Notes under the pieces: model-generated
Seen by the model: only the letters and a program-made list of their open reading frames with translations
What the model was told of the DNA's origin: nothing
Database searches by the model: none
Shown here: piece after piece, positions 25,226 through 37,200 of the stretch
Layout: each line of letters starts with the position of its first letter
How positions within the stretch are numbered: the first letter of the stretch is position 1
Position numbers and translations under genes: made by a program
Assembly (NCBI GenBank): GCA_918807975.1
Contig: OU964921.1
Coordinates: 30,592,498 to 30,656,497 of the forward strand
Length of the DNA: 64,000 nucleotides
Direction of reading: 5' to 3'
DNA from: Aplidium turbinatum
Taxonomy: Eukaryota; Chordata; Ascidiacea; Aplousobranchia; Polyclinidae

Positions 25226-28200
25226 TTAATTCCATTGTTTTTCACACAGGGGTTGGCGGCCAAATGAGCATGGAAAATCGTAGCTGAGCAGGTTTTCATA
25301 AGCCATGTACGCGCAATCCTGCCCATTTCTACCATTTGGTTGTCCTCTTGACCACAAAGCCTCCGCATCAGTTGCAGAATCACCATTAATCCATCTCCAA
25401 GTTCCCTCTTCGTCGATATCATTCAATCCAATCCACATGCTGATGGAAGGGTTCAAAGCGTTCCTGATCATCCTGAGAACATGCAGTGAACAAAGTATGA
25501 AAGCGGTGAGGCAGTACAAAAATAAAACAATAAGCCACTGGTTTCAGGGCTGTTTTAATTAAACCACTGCTTTCATGGCTGTTTCAATCAAACCACTCCT
25601 TTCAGGGAACAATCAACCACTGCTTTTTCCTGTTTAATGATTTAGTAAACCATTGTATTTTATTCAGATGTAGTTAAATTGTATGTATGTTATTCCTGAA
25701 GAGGACATCTTGTGATGTCGAAAACTTTCGATATTTAATTTGTTGCGTAGTTTTGTGTTTCTGCAAATATAATAAACTTGAATATGTTAAATTTGATCAC
25801 GTTGCTCGGCTTCGTATGCTTATGGTTCAATAAAACAGTTTCTTTGGTTAATTTAGTTACGAAAACCCTTTGGTATTATAAATGGGTAAAATGATTTGGT
25901 AGCAGTGCACCAGCTCAGTGACTGAGCGGTTTCGCCTTTGGCTCTTTTGCTGGTAGATGTTAGATCGATTCCCAGTTGGGTCAAACTAAAGACTTTAAAA
26001 ATGTGTTATTTCTTCCATAACGCAGTAGTTTATATAGACTTTACCATAGTTGTTATAGAGCAAAACAAAACCATAACATGATTATTGGTAATAAATAACT
26101 TTTTGGTAATGTTGGTAATTATTGATAATAAATAATAATGCTATAAATCTTGCTAACACTGCCTGAAGCCTCACCTTCTATTGTTCATGGTTCGAATTCC
26201 ATAAACTGCTAAATCAGCTCCAATTCCTTTGCAAAAGCTTCTGCTTTCGTCATACGTTTGACGTGAACCTTGTAATTTGTATTGATATCCATTTGACAAT
26301 CCAACCCATCCGTCATCTAATCTTGAAATTCCGTTTTGCTGTGCTAAGATAAGAGTCCTATTGAATTTGTTGGTATGACTTGCCGGCAAAGTACACTCAA
26401 AATGTTCTTCCCTATGTTGCGCAGTGTCCCAAACTGTTGTTCGTTTGCAAAGTGTTTATTTACTTGAAAATGAAGAAAATGTTAACTGTTATTATCTACC
26501 ACGGGCACGCCTATACCGAGACAATTAGTGGCAGACAGTTTAGTAACAATAAGCCACTGTTAATGTGATTTTTCCTCCGGGTAATTATGAGCCATTAAAA
26601 ATGGGCGATGCCTTAACCATCGAAAAACTGGCATTGGTAGATGTAAGACGTTGATGCAACACTGGGAGTATTCCTTAGAAAACACAAGTTGCAAATGTGG
26701 ACAGGAGCATACGATGCAACTTCCACTCGAATTCTCGGTTCTAAAAGCAAAATGCTCTGCACAAGATGTGGCCGAGTTCAAGGATAGAGCAAAAGCAGGT
26801 GTAATGCTCTGGGCTACGGCCGTGTGTCACCCAAAAAAGAAGTATATAATACTTGTCTAAAAAAAGTTGATTTAAAGTCTCGTTTATTTTATTTATGTGA
26901 CCATTTTAAAGTTGAAAAAGCCTTCTGTGTTAGTTAAAAAGTAGTATACACACGTACATACTTTATGTAGACCTATGATACAAAATTACTCAAGTTTTAA
27001 AGAAGTGTTTTCTTATTTGATCCAATATTAGATGTTTCAAGAGTTGGTATAGAGTGGGTGATGGTGAAAAAAACTGGACTTTAGTCATGTAAAATAATTT
27101 GTTCCATAAATCAACCAGACCAACTATTGTTTAGGGTCTGAGTATAAATACATACTTTAAAATATAATAAATATAATGTCCAGTAGTGGCTAATAAGGTA
27201 CACTATAGTTTATTTGAACTTACTTGTAAATTTGGACTCTAGTCTTCTTTCTAGGGCCAATATCTTATCTGAAATATAGCCTATGTAAATTCAATTTTTG
27301 AAAGACATTTTGACAATAAAATATGGAAAAGTGTTATCCAATGTCTGCACAAGCTGCAAAAGTGAGAGAAAAAACATTATAAAATAAAAATAAAATATGT
27401 AATATACATACTGCAAAGTGACAGTTGTCATGCCCAAACTCTGTAACGCTGTCAATCATCGCACTCATCGCACAAACAAAATAAACGCGTATACATAAGC
27501 ACGCGCATAGAAATACACGTTAATTTACATTACACTACTAAGCTGATGATGATTTTATAACAGTTCGTGTAAAGGGCAAGTTACAAGTATGCAGCATGTC
27601 ATGCACATCCCTGCTGAACTAACTACAAATATACTTTCCACTGAAGTAGAGCCACTACTGGAAATTATATTTTTTACTAAAAGTTGTTACTTAAAAAGCC
27701 AAGCAGACTTCCTTGTAATCAACTCTGGTATTTAACAAATAGCATTTCAGCATTTTATTTGTTTATGATTGTGCTTCACTGCGCTTTAAACGTATTTATA
27801 TTGAACAGTTAATTCAAAAAGGTAAAAGAAACAATTTGTGAGTAGAAGGTTGCACATAGCTTGAAGCTGCAGGTTTTAACATCGTCAGATGTTAAAAAAC
27901 AAAGAAAATTCGATTTCGAAGATTTTAGTCAGACTGTTAATTTTTCAATAACAGTCTGATTCAGCGTTTTTCAACTTACTTTTTCTCATTTGCTACTGCT
28001 TCCCCAAGGCAACAAAAAGCTTTTATATCATTAAGAGACAGCAAAAAGTAAAAAAATCTCAAAAAATGTCAGTCAAACACTAGCAGTAGCTGCAATCAAA
28101 ATCTGTAAAATGTAACAAATCAGGCCGCATCTCCAGGTGGCCATGGTAGAAGAAACACGAGATCTAAATTTGGCTCATCAGAAGAATTTAAATTAACGAA

Positions 28201-31200
28201 GGATCTTTAAGGCATAAACGTATTCCTTTTGGCGGCATAAGACTGGACCGAGAGTTTGTATAAAGATTGCTTTCAGTGCTACAAGGTAGAACGAAGACCT
28301 TTTGCATGAATTGAAAACCTTTCGAATTTAAAGTTCAAAGCACGTTTTTAGTTATCCAGCAGGTGTTGTCCCATTGCATAGTTACTAAATATGTTTTTGT
28401 CATTTACAGTTTTGCATGCGCCATTTGGTTGGGTTCTGGTTGTATTGTTTCCTTCTCTATTTTCGGGTTGTGTTGCTTGATTCGTTCCTCCAGGCGTTGG
28501 GTCGTGCATGTGGCCTACGCACCAACTCTCGCAGTGGCACTTGGATTGGCAATTTACCTTATTAAATTTTATGGAAGGCAAACAGTCTTTGTTGCAGGAA
28601 CGGAAAAGTCCTTTGATGGTGAAGAATATACGTGGTTTAACGGCAAAGAAACATTGGTGAATTAAAACATTAAAACCAAAAAAATTTTGATTCGAAATGT
28701 TCTTTGAACTTTAGACTCGACATGTTTTCGGTTCTTGCTAAAGGCCGTTCTTCGATCCATCTTGCTGCACTGGAAGCAATCTTTATAAAAACTCTCGATC
28801 TTGTCTTATGCCTTCAAAAGGACTTCGCTTATACCTTTAAGCTCCTTCGTTGATTTGAATTTTTCTAATAGCCAAATTTACTTTTCGTTTTTCTTCTACT
28901 ATATAGTAAATACTTCATCACATTACCAGGTCAGTGGCCAAATGATTATCGCCTTCGGCTCTGGTGCTGGTGAATCTGAGTTCGATTCCCGGTCGCTTCA
29001 TACGGAAGATTTAAAAAACAGTACCGATTGTGCTCTTTTTTGCATAACGCAGTAATAGTCAGGTTCACTATGTCAAAAAAAAGAGTTTCGTTTAAATTTT
29101 TTGGAGATTAGCAAACCTATACATTTTCGGAAAGCTTAGATCATGAGGAATCCGAAAAACGTTGATTACATTTGCAGAGATGTCTGCTTGGCCGCCATTT
29201 TGAACTTTCAAAATGGCCGCCGCAAAATATATATTTTGATATATCTCGGCTCCTAATAAACTTAGAAACTTTATCAAACATGCTAATTCTATGTTTTAAG
29301 GGTCAAGAAATCCATTAGAAGCATACCTAGATACCAAGCGTTAACCACTTTGCCATTATCCGCCATATTGGTTTTCAAAATGGCCGCAGAAATTATATTT
29401 CGTTACATTACTAATTACTAGTTGAGATATAAACTACATTCAACAATAACATGCTAGTACTAAGTTATGTTGACTAAGAAAATCATTAGAAGCAAGCCTG
29501 CACGCCACTGTCATATTTTGGACAAACATTTTCCAACAGCTGCTGTCCTGAGTCTTATTTCCAGCATTACAGTCAACGTCATTTTCGCAGTCTATCCCGC
29601 ACAGGCACAAGTCGGTGGAGGTCAAGTTGTTCCTTCGACACGAACATCTCTGGGTTGAGCAGTTGGTTTTGCATTGGCATCGGTCTAGCTGAATAATGGC
29701 TTGTGGTGCAGGTAGAATCTTTGTGGTGATAGGTGAAATCCCACTTCCATGCTGATGGTAGCCATGCCGAAGTGGATGAAGGAGCTGTTGCCACATGACA
29801 GTTAGTGTGGCACCAGACACGACTCTGAACTCGCACGCGTTCAATGTGCTCCTCTAATGCACCAATTGTTGGAGGAAAGTTTTGATTTGCCTCCAAGTTC
29901 TTGCAAAACAGGTGCCACCTCAGTTATGGATTGTTGTTTATGTGGACACCCTTCAGGCAGCATATCGTGCAGACAAAGCTGCCAGCATTTCTTTAACATT
30001 CGGAGATAGTGTGCTGTCCTCAGGTAAGTGTATTAGTGCACTGATTGTTTCCATTCCTGCCTTCAAGTAGCCTACTGTTGGAACCACTTGGTTTTATCCA
30101 ATCCTGAGAATCTGCCAACATTATCAGCTCCACTGAAAGTATGGAATACGGGTAATGCTTTTGCCTTCTCTTGTCCTACAGCTCTCCATATTGGTGCGAT
30201 CACCAGTGTACCTGATAGCATGGAAATGGACGAGTGTTTGCAGAGTTGGTCGTAGTTTGCAACAGCAAGGACAAGAACGTCTGTGTCCAGACTGAAGAAG
30301 ATTAACTGCGCACCAAGACTCCGCTGTGATGCTGGGGGGCAGATCATCAAGGTGTCAGCTTCGTGATTGTTCACTTCAAACGTGATGTTTGAAGATTGCT
30401 TCTGGTGTGGCCTGACGCTGAAGTATCACCAGCTTTGGAGAATGCTTGTTGTATCCGATTACTTCTTCAGCAAGATACTATGTCAAATCTGCTTTCGTTT
30501 GGTCATGGGACAGGAACCTACTCAGTGGTATATGTGCTTGGTTCTGGTGTCATCCATGATTTGGTATTAGACGGGATCTTTGTCTTTTCGTCGTCTTGCT
30601 CTAGTTATCTTCTGGACGACCACCATGCTATTGACAATGGCAATTTTTTGACTCATGTGCGATGCCGATGGTAACAGTTCTGCATTAGCAGTGTGAACTC
30701 TCTGTCCACCCGATGCTGGTTCATGCGCATCATGCTCTGTTCCATCAGTTTCAACCAGATGCTGCAGGCAATGGATGAGCTTTGATTTATCAGTGCATGG
30801 TAGAACTGATCCATCTGGAGCGAATAGTGCTCTCGGTGTGAGGGTGAACTCATAGTTACTGATAGCATTCTTCTGGTCAATGTCCCGGCTTGATCTGGAT
30901 AGGACCATGAAGCGCCCGTAGGGATCTTTTGTTTCTTTCAGATCGACCGACTGGTCACGAACCTTGACTGTTTCCTACTTGTTTTTTGACATGTACATGG
31001 GGTTGTTCTGCTTCTTAACTGGTGCCCATAAGCTGACATCGCCATTAATGCGTTCTGCAGCATACTCTTTGTAGAGCTGTTGTCCCTGCTCATCGACGGT
31101 CAGGATCTGTTTGACATTTTCTTGTGGAACACATGCGTGTGTGATGAAGTTATACAACTCATCACCTTCAACTGCGAATGGATTTCCGTGACTCAGTATG

Positions 31201-34200
31201 GTAGCTTTTATCTTGTCAACAGCTTCATGCTCCTTCCTGACAATGGCTGGTTGTACTTCAGGGTGACTTTTTTTTGGAAGAAGTGTCTCCAAACTGCTCT
31301 TTGAACTTTTCTCAGAGGCGCGACATCTTTGGTGCAGCCAGGAAAACGTTGCCGGGCATTCGTGTTTAGGGACGGTAGATTACGGGACGCGCAACTCCGT
31401 TGTTCCGCCAACATTAGAAGGGTCAATTGCCAATTTGACATTTTTTTCACGCTTTGTTGCTCGCTTGTTTTTAACTAAAAACCTTAAATTACTTTAAAAC
31501 CAACTTCATTTTTCTTATATAACCTATAAAATGTACATTATTTTGTAAATCAGAAAAAATCGTAACCCTTCTAGTGTTGCGGATAAGCCAAAAGCGGATG
31601 TAGTTGCGCTTTCCGATATTCTACTGTCCCTAATTCGTGTTGTTAGAATGCCAATTAGTCCAGAGCGGACTTTCATCATCTTGTTGAACTTCTCTCATGC
31701 ACGATCTGCACCAATGGACACAAATGGAATCTCACCCTTGGTAACAGACACATTGCCTTCTTGAAGTTCACACCAAGTCTCTGGGTGGTTGATTTTCAGG
31801 TCATGCATATCTGCAATATACCGTGGCCAAAGGCGCTTGTACTTTATCCGATCTAGGGCTTATTCAGTTCTTCACCAACTTGCAAATGGAGATTGAGATC
31901 TGCATTCCGGGACGCCTCGACAAATAATAAGATTGTTTCCTCACAGTGAACATAGTTCATCATTGACTTGAACATCGCATTAGAGGACTTTTCTGTTTTC
32001 CATGCTTTCGATTGCTGCATCACATCTTCATCTATGAGGATTCGTTCCAGATGGTCATGAGCAGTCGAGATGGATTCAAGAGTAATGTTTCTGTTATCAG
32101 ATAACGATGTACATGCCTTCTGGACGTTATCTGCTGATTTTGAGCAGATAATCTTCAGATGTGGCTTCTCTGTGAAAAACTGATTCAAGGCCAGTTTTAC
32201 AAAGCTATTTAAGTGTGGATGTGTGCACGAAGAGTTCTCTTGTAGTGCGCACACTTGAGAATTTGTCTTGTGATCGCAGATCTATACACATCGGCTTCGA
32301 TCCAGGCATCATCAACCCCAGAGTTCTCTATGGAAGTTCCGAGAGCTCTTAGTGCAGCCATCACAGCATGCAGCTCACCCAATCTGGAAACAATTTCTCT
32401 TTTCAGGTCGACCCTTGCGTCTAGCAACTATACTGCCTTTTCGTAGAGGGCCATGTCGAAGGTTATCACAGTTGAGTACCCCTGACCAACGACTAACGTC
32501 TTCTGCTGGGATAGTCTACTTGTAGAATCACAGTCAGCATAGTAGGCCACTCGTGGCAACTTCAGGTAGCAGGGGCAGTGCACCAACGTGAGTGAGTGGT
32601 TGGCAAGATGAGATGAGTGACTTGTATTCTGGCCATCCGGGAATCTTGCTCTGTTTATCATTTTCTCTTGCTCTGGACAAAGTACATGCTGTGACCCACC
32701 CTAACTGGGTCAGTTCATTTGACTGAGCAACGCCTGTTGTGTTGGCCTCAAACCTCCGTGCTCTGTTGTCAAGTTCTGGTTTTGGCTTGGCACATGGCTT
32801 AATGTGCACATGATATGGAAGGATTGATAAGTTCTTACCTGCAGTAAGTTCGAGCTTTGGTGCGACTAGTTATCCTGGAACATTTGCTTTCTGATACACT
32901 ACAGTGATTGTTCCATTGTGTGGTGCCTTTCCAGTACGCGGACAACAAATACGAATAAATACTTTTTCATTTCATTATTTTCATTTTTTATACTTAATTA
33001 CGGACAGACACGACGTAACACTGTATATAAGTAGTAATGTAACGAAATATAATTTCTGCGGCCATTTTGAAAACCAATATGGCGGATAATTGCAAAGCAC
33101 TTAAAGCTTGGTATCTAGGTATGCTTCTAATGGATTTCTTGACCCTTAAAATATAGAATTAGCATGTTTGATAAAGTTTCTAAGTTTATTAGGAGCCGAG
33201 ATATATCAAAATATATATTCTGCGGCGGCCATTTTGAAAATTCAAAATGGCGGCCATGGGGACATTTCTGCAAATGTAATCAACGTTTTTCGGATTCCTC
33301 ATGGTCTAAGCTTTCCGAAAATGTATAGGTTTGCTAATCTCCAAAAAATTTGAACGAAATTACATAACGAACCTGACTATAAGGATAAATCGGGTAATAA
33401 TGTGATGACATAGTAAATCTATCGCAATTTTCAAGTTTTGTACCACCAGTCAAATCTTCAAGAAACAATTTGTATTTACCTGATTGATTTGTCAGTTGTT
33501 CACGAAGAGACGACATTTCGTCTAAAACAATAATAACACAAAATTGATAAACATCTGTGTAAAACAGTCTTAATGTAAAACAAGACTTCCGAAGCTATAT
33601 TGACCTGCAAACCACAAGCCTGCCTTTTATATGTTGCAAGTACATCACAAACATTAGAAAATTAGAATAAATAATAGGGTGGTCCTTGTTTTTCAATTTT
33701 GGAAAATTCAATGTCTGACCCTGCTAAAATGTGCTACCAGGCACAAAAACACTGTGTGTGAAATCTTTTTAAAAAATATTGATGTTTAGAGGTTGCCCAA
33801 GAGCAATGAAAAATCACCATACACCACCCCCATAGAAGGAATGTTGTTCGGTTAATCATATTTAATTTACACCATTATTTTTCATAAATGAATTTCTAAC
33901 AATGCTTTCTTATTTTCTAAACAGATTGGTAAGTTAAGTAGAAAATAATGGCAAGTGTGTCTAAAAGTCGAAAAAAGGTGTACCTTCTAGATCAGTGGTT
34001 CTCAACCGGGGGTCCGTGAAGCAATTTGTTTTGTTTGTTTTATTATCTTTATCCTGCATTGCGGGAAAGCGGACTTGAGCGCTATGCATCGGTGTACGCC
34101 TTCCGACGTACAACTGACCCACGCTGCAGCCGACTGCAAGGTCTGTTTCCGGTTGTCTACTCTACTTATGACTTAAATTTGGTACTACCCATTACTCGAA

Positions 34201-37200
34201 ATCGATCACTGGGTAGGGGCAATTATCGTAAAGTTTCTTGCCCAGAGAAACAACAGCAAGTGCAGGTGGCTGGAGTCGAACATGCAGGCTCTCGACTGCG
34301 AGCCCAACGCGAGCCCAACGTGAAAGTTTCCGAGTTTTCAGCATGATTGATAAATTGTGAAATTTAAAAAATTTTTGTGCTTTGTTTCTGTATTAGCCTA
34401 CAGTGATTCTCCAACTGTAAGTTGCAACGCACTGGTGCGTCGTTTGAAATTGCAAAGGACATTGCACAAAGGTTTGGTTTCTTAACTAAAATATATCATT
34501 TCAATGACTTAAACCTTTTAATAAGGCTATGTTGGCTATCTGCAACTTAATTCTTTTGAAACAGCGGATTGTTGTTCAATATTTAACTTAACATAAAACT
34601 GATAACATATTATAGTGCCAACATATAGCTCATAATTCATAACATAGTTTCGTCAATCTCATCAATTGTCAAGTGTGTTGCGCCATCTCGTATGGGTGAA
34701 CTTATTGAAGCCGCTGAGCGAGATGCAGGTTTACAAAAAGTCAAAAACTATTGTAAGAATGGATGAACTACTGTAAGAATGAAGAATCTACGTAAAAGCC
34801 TGGATTCTTGCTCCACTTGCGGTTAAAGCTCCCAACAGTGACCTGTGTGTTTTGAAGAGCTTGGTTGATCATAAGTGCATTAATAAAGGCATTTCAATGG
34901 TGACGGCTAAGAAGATGGCTGCCCATTTACGGTATTTATCGAAAGAGTTAGTGGGTCTTTCCCTGTTTGATGATGACATTACAACAGATGTGAAAGATGA
35001 GATGGTGCAAGCAATGTCCAGCCATGAAGGAGAAAGCCTGGTAAAACGGGTTACATTAGTATTGAGTAACCTTGAAGGAAAAATGTTATCACCACACATA
35101 GTCACTCTTCAAGAAACTGAACATTCCAGACTCTTACCTTCAACATCCAGCAACAGAGTGGGACAAAGATCTTAATTTTCAAACCGCTCAAGCAACTGTA
35201 AAGTCTCTGGCTGTTACAAACGAGCATGCTGAAAGAGGAGTTGCTCTTCTGCAAGATTTCTCTGGACGTTTGACAAAAGATGAAGAACAATTACAATTCC
35301 TCCTGCAAGTCGTTTCTGATCAGCGCAAGAAATATCCACAAGCCCTCAAAAAGACCTCAATGCAACAATGATTGGTTGGTCACCATGACACTCTTGGTTG
35401 GAGTATCGAATATACTGTCTAACTAAGGACATGGACATTGCATAGTATAATATCCTAAATTAAAGGTATTAGAAATATAGAATATCGGTATATAACTATA
35501 TATATTATTTGCTGTGTTATCAGTATGATTTCTAGACTGAACAAAAACCTGTTGAACACTATAGTCAATCAATAAGTATTTTGTGTTACTCTGTGATGGT
35601 TGATGTTCTTTTGATGAAAATCTATGACGCTAGGACTTTAAAGCATCAATTTATTAATAGTCTTTCGCCAAGCAGTTAGCTAGGTCCCCTCACAGTAAAT
35701 AAAGAGATGCTAAAGTTCAAAATGTTGAATCAGAACAGGTCATGTGACTAGCCAGGCATACTCAATTCCCAGAATTTGCTACTTGCCTTTCATCGTTAGC
35801 ACAGATAGCATGGACTGATGACTGCTATACAATCATGGAATGATGTAAAAGCACTTGTGCTCTATTTCTTTGACATCTAGCATATGCACATTTTTCGCTA
35901 TAAATTCCAAATTTCAACGGCTCTGGGCTACCTTTAAATATATGTATATTTTTTTCATATTTTACACAGAGTGTTTTTAAGCCGATGAGAACATTTTGGC
36001 ATGGTCAGACCTGAAACTTTCACAAAAAAAAAATTACCCTCAAATAAGGACCACCCTAATAAATAATTATAATTTTATGTTTACTTGATTAACTTGTCAG
36101 TTGCTCACGCAGAGAAGATAATTCATTTAAAAAAGAATAACACAAAACTTATGAAAAACAACATCATATTACGATATATTTACTAATTTTACATAACTAT
36201 CACGCTCAAGCAACGGTAGTTAAGGTTAGAGGTAGTGCGCTTGAGCAACGGCTTCACCAACCGGCTGCGTATTGTAATCGGCAGGTCGCTGCAGCAGGCT
36301 ACACGTAGCCCTATGCGAAACTACTAAGTTATGATTAATCTTTCAAAAATGCTTTCTCTGTCTAAAAATGCTCAAAATGAATGGGCTCTATCCAAGGGGG
36401 CTGAGGGGGTGATCAACACTCCACTCATTGGAGTCAAGTTGAAATGACTATGACAACTTTAGCCTACTGTCCAAAAATCACCCCCCCCCCCCCGAATTCT
36501 GAAAGTGGATAGAGCCCCTGTCGAAATGTCTACAGCTTTAAGATTTTAATCATTGCACTGTTGGTTATCAAGCTTTGGTGTTTGGAGAAACTGACAAAAC
36601 AATTATCCGACAATATTCGAACTGTGTCAGTTAGTTTAAAACTCCTGCAAATCAACAAGGTTGCAAGTGGTGGCAACATTCTTGCTGGATTATAAACGGC
36701 TTAAGGTTAATTTGATGTGTAGCCTGCAATTAGACGTTTGCTAAATTGAAAGTAAAAATCACAACCCAATCTTAACATTAATTTTACATAATGTTTTATT
36801 ATGTTTAAATATTATACTTCATTTTTCAATATTGAAATAATTTATCAAAGTTAGTGTTTTTAAAAAAAAGTTGTCTTTTGAATTTGATTGCTTTAGTTTT
36901 TCATTTTTCGAATTGATTTGGCTTGAAAGAATAATTAAAGCTAAGTCAGTCGGTTAGATAAAAAACTAAAGCAATCGAAATCAAAAACTGACTTTCTTTC
37001 ACTGCACTGAAGAGATCCCTAAGATCGAAAGAGTTGGCCTCTGTCTGCAGTTAGTACTTAGTACTGCCTATTGGGCATTTTCTTTTAAATCATAAAAAAG
37101 AGTATCAAAGTCATGTAATTTTTAAATTGTGTGGAGCTACATGTTCTCAAGAGGTTGCTGATCTATTTGTTTTCACGTATTGAACCTATATAATCATTTT

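Larger units (their letters stand above)
29056..33379 (-). mobile_element. 4.3-kb DNA transposon with CXC/XPG-like ORF (Academ-like?)
   Basis: The termini TAGTCAGGTTC and GAACCTGACTA are inverted, and near-identical arms extend about 350 bp (29056-29413 and 33031-33379). Flanking TAA on both sides gives a 3-bp duplication (or TA, if the terminus is GTCAGG). The interior carries degraded minus-strand frames of one large protein. An inverted palindrome around AAAATGGCGGCC sits in each arm. Long inverted ends, a 3-bp duplication and an XPG-nuclease-like frame suggest Academ, a superfamily known to encode an XPG-like nuclease; this assignment is inference. It sits about 100 bp from the collectin neck exon. 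Confidence 0.85.
33675..36058 (+). mobile_element. 2.4-kb hAT-like element, TAGGGTGG termini, coding remnant
   Basis: The ends TAGGGTGGTCCTTGTTT and AATAAGGACCACCCTA are inverted. ATAAATAA at 33667-33674 and 36059-36066 is an exact 8-bp duplication. The first eight bases equal those of the foldback element at 17340. It carries a protein remnant at 34852-35371 and a SINE on the other strand near 34.0-34.3 kb. It separates the live neck exon of the collectin (33521-33480) from its dead duplicate (36126-36085). Confidence 0.85.

Noticed and set aside
29467-29658. Plus-strand frame inside the 4.3-kb transposon
   Set aside because: Shadow of the minus-strand CXC coding region.
28902-33425. Possible outer inverted flank (ATCACATTACC / GGTAATAATGTGAT) beyond the transposon ends
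   Set aside because: Only about 15 bases match convincingly; likely chance.
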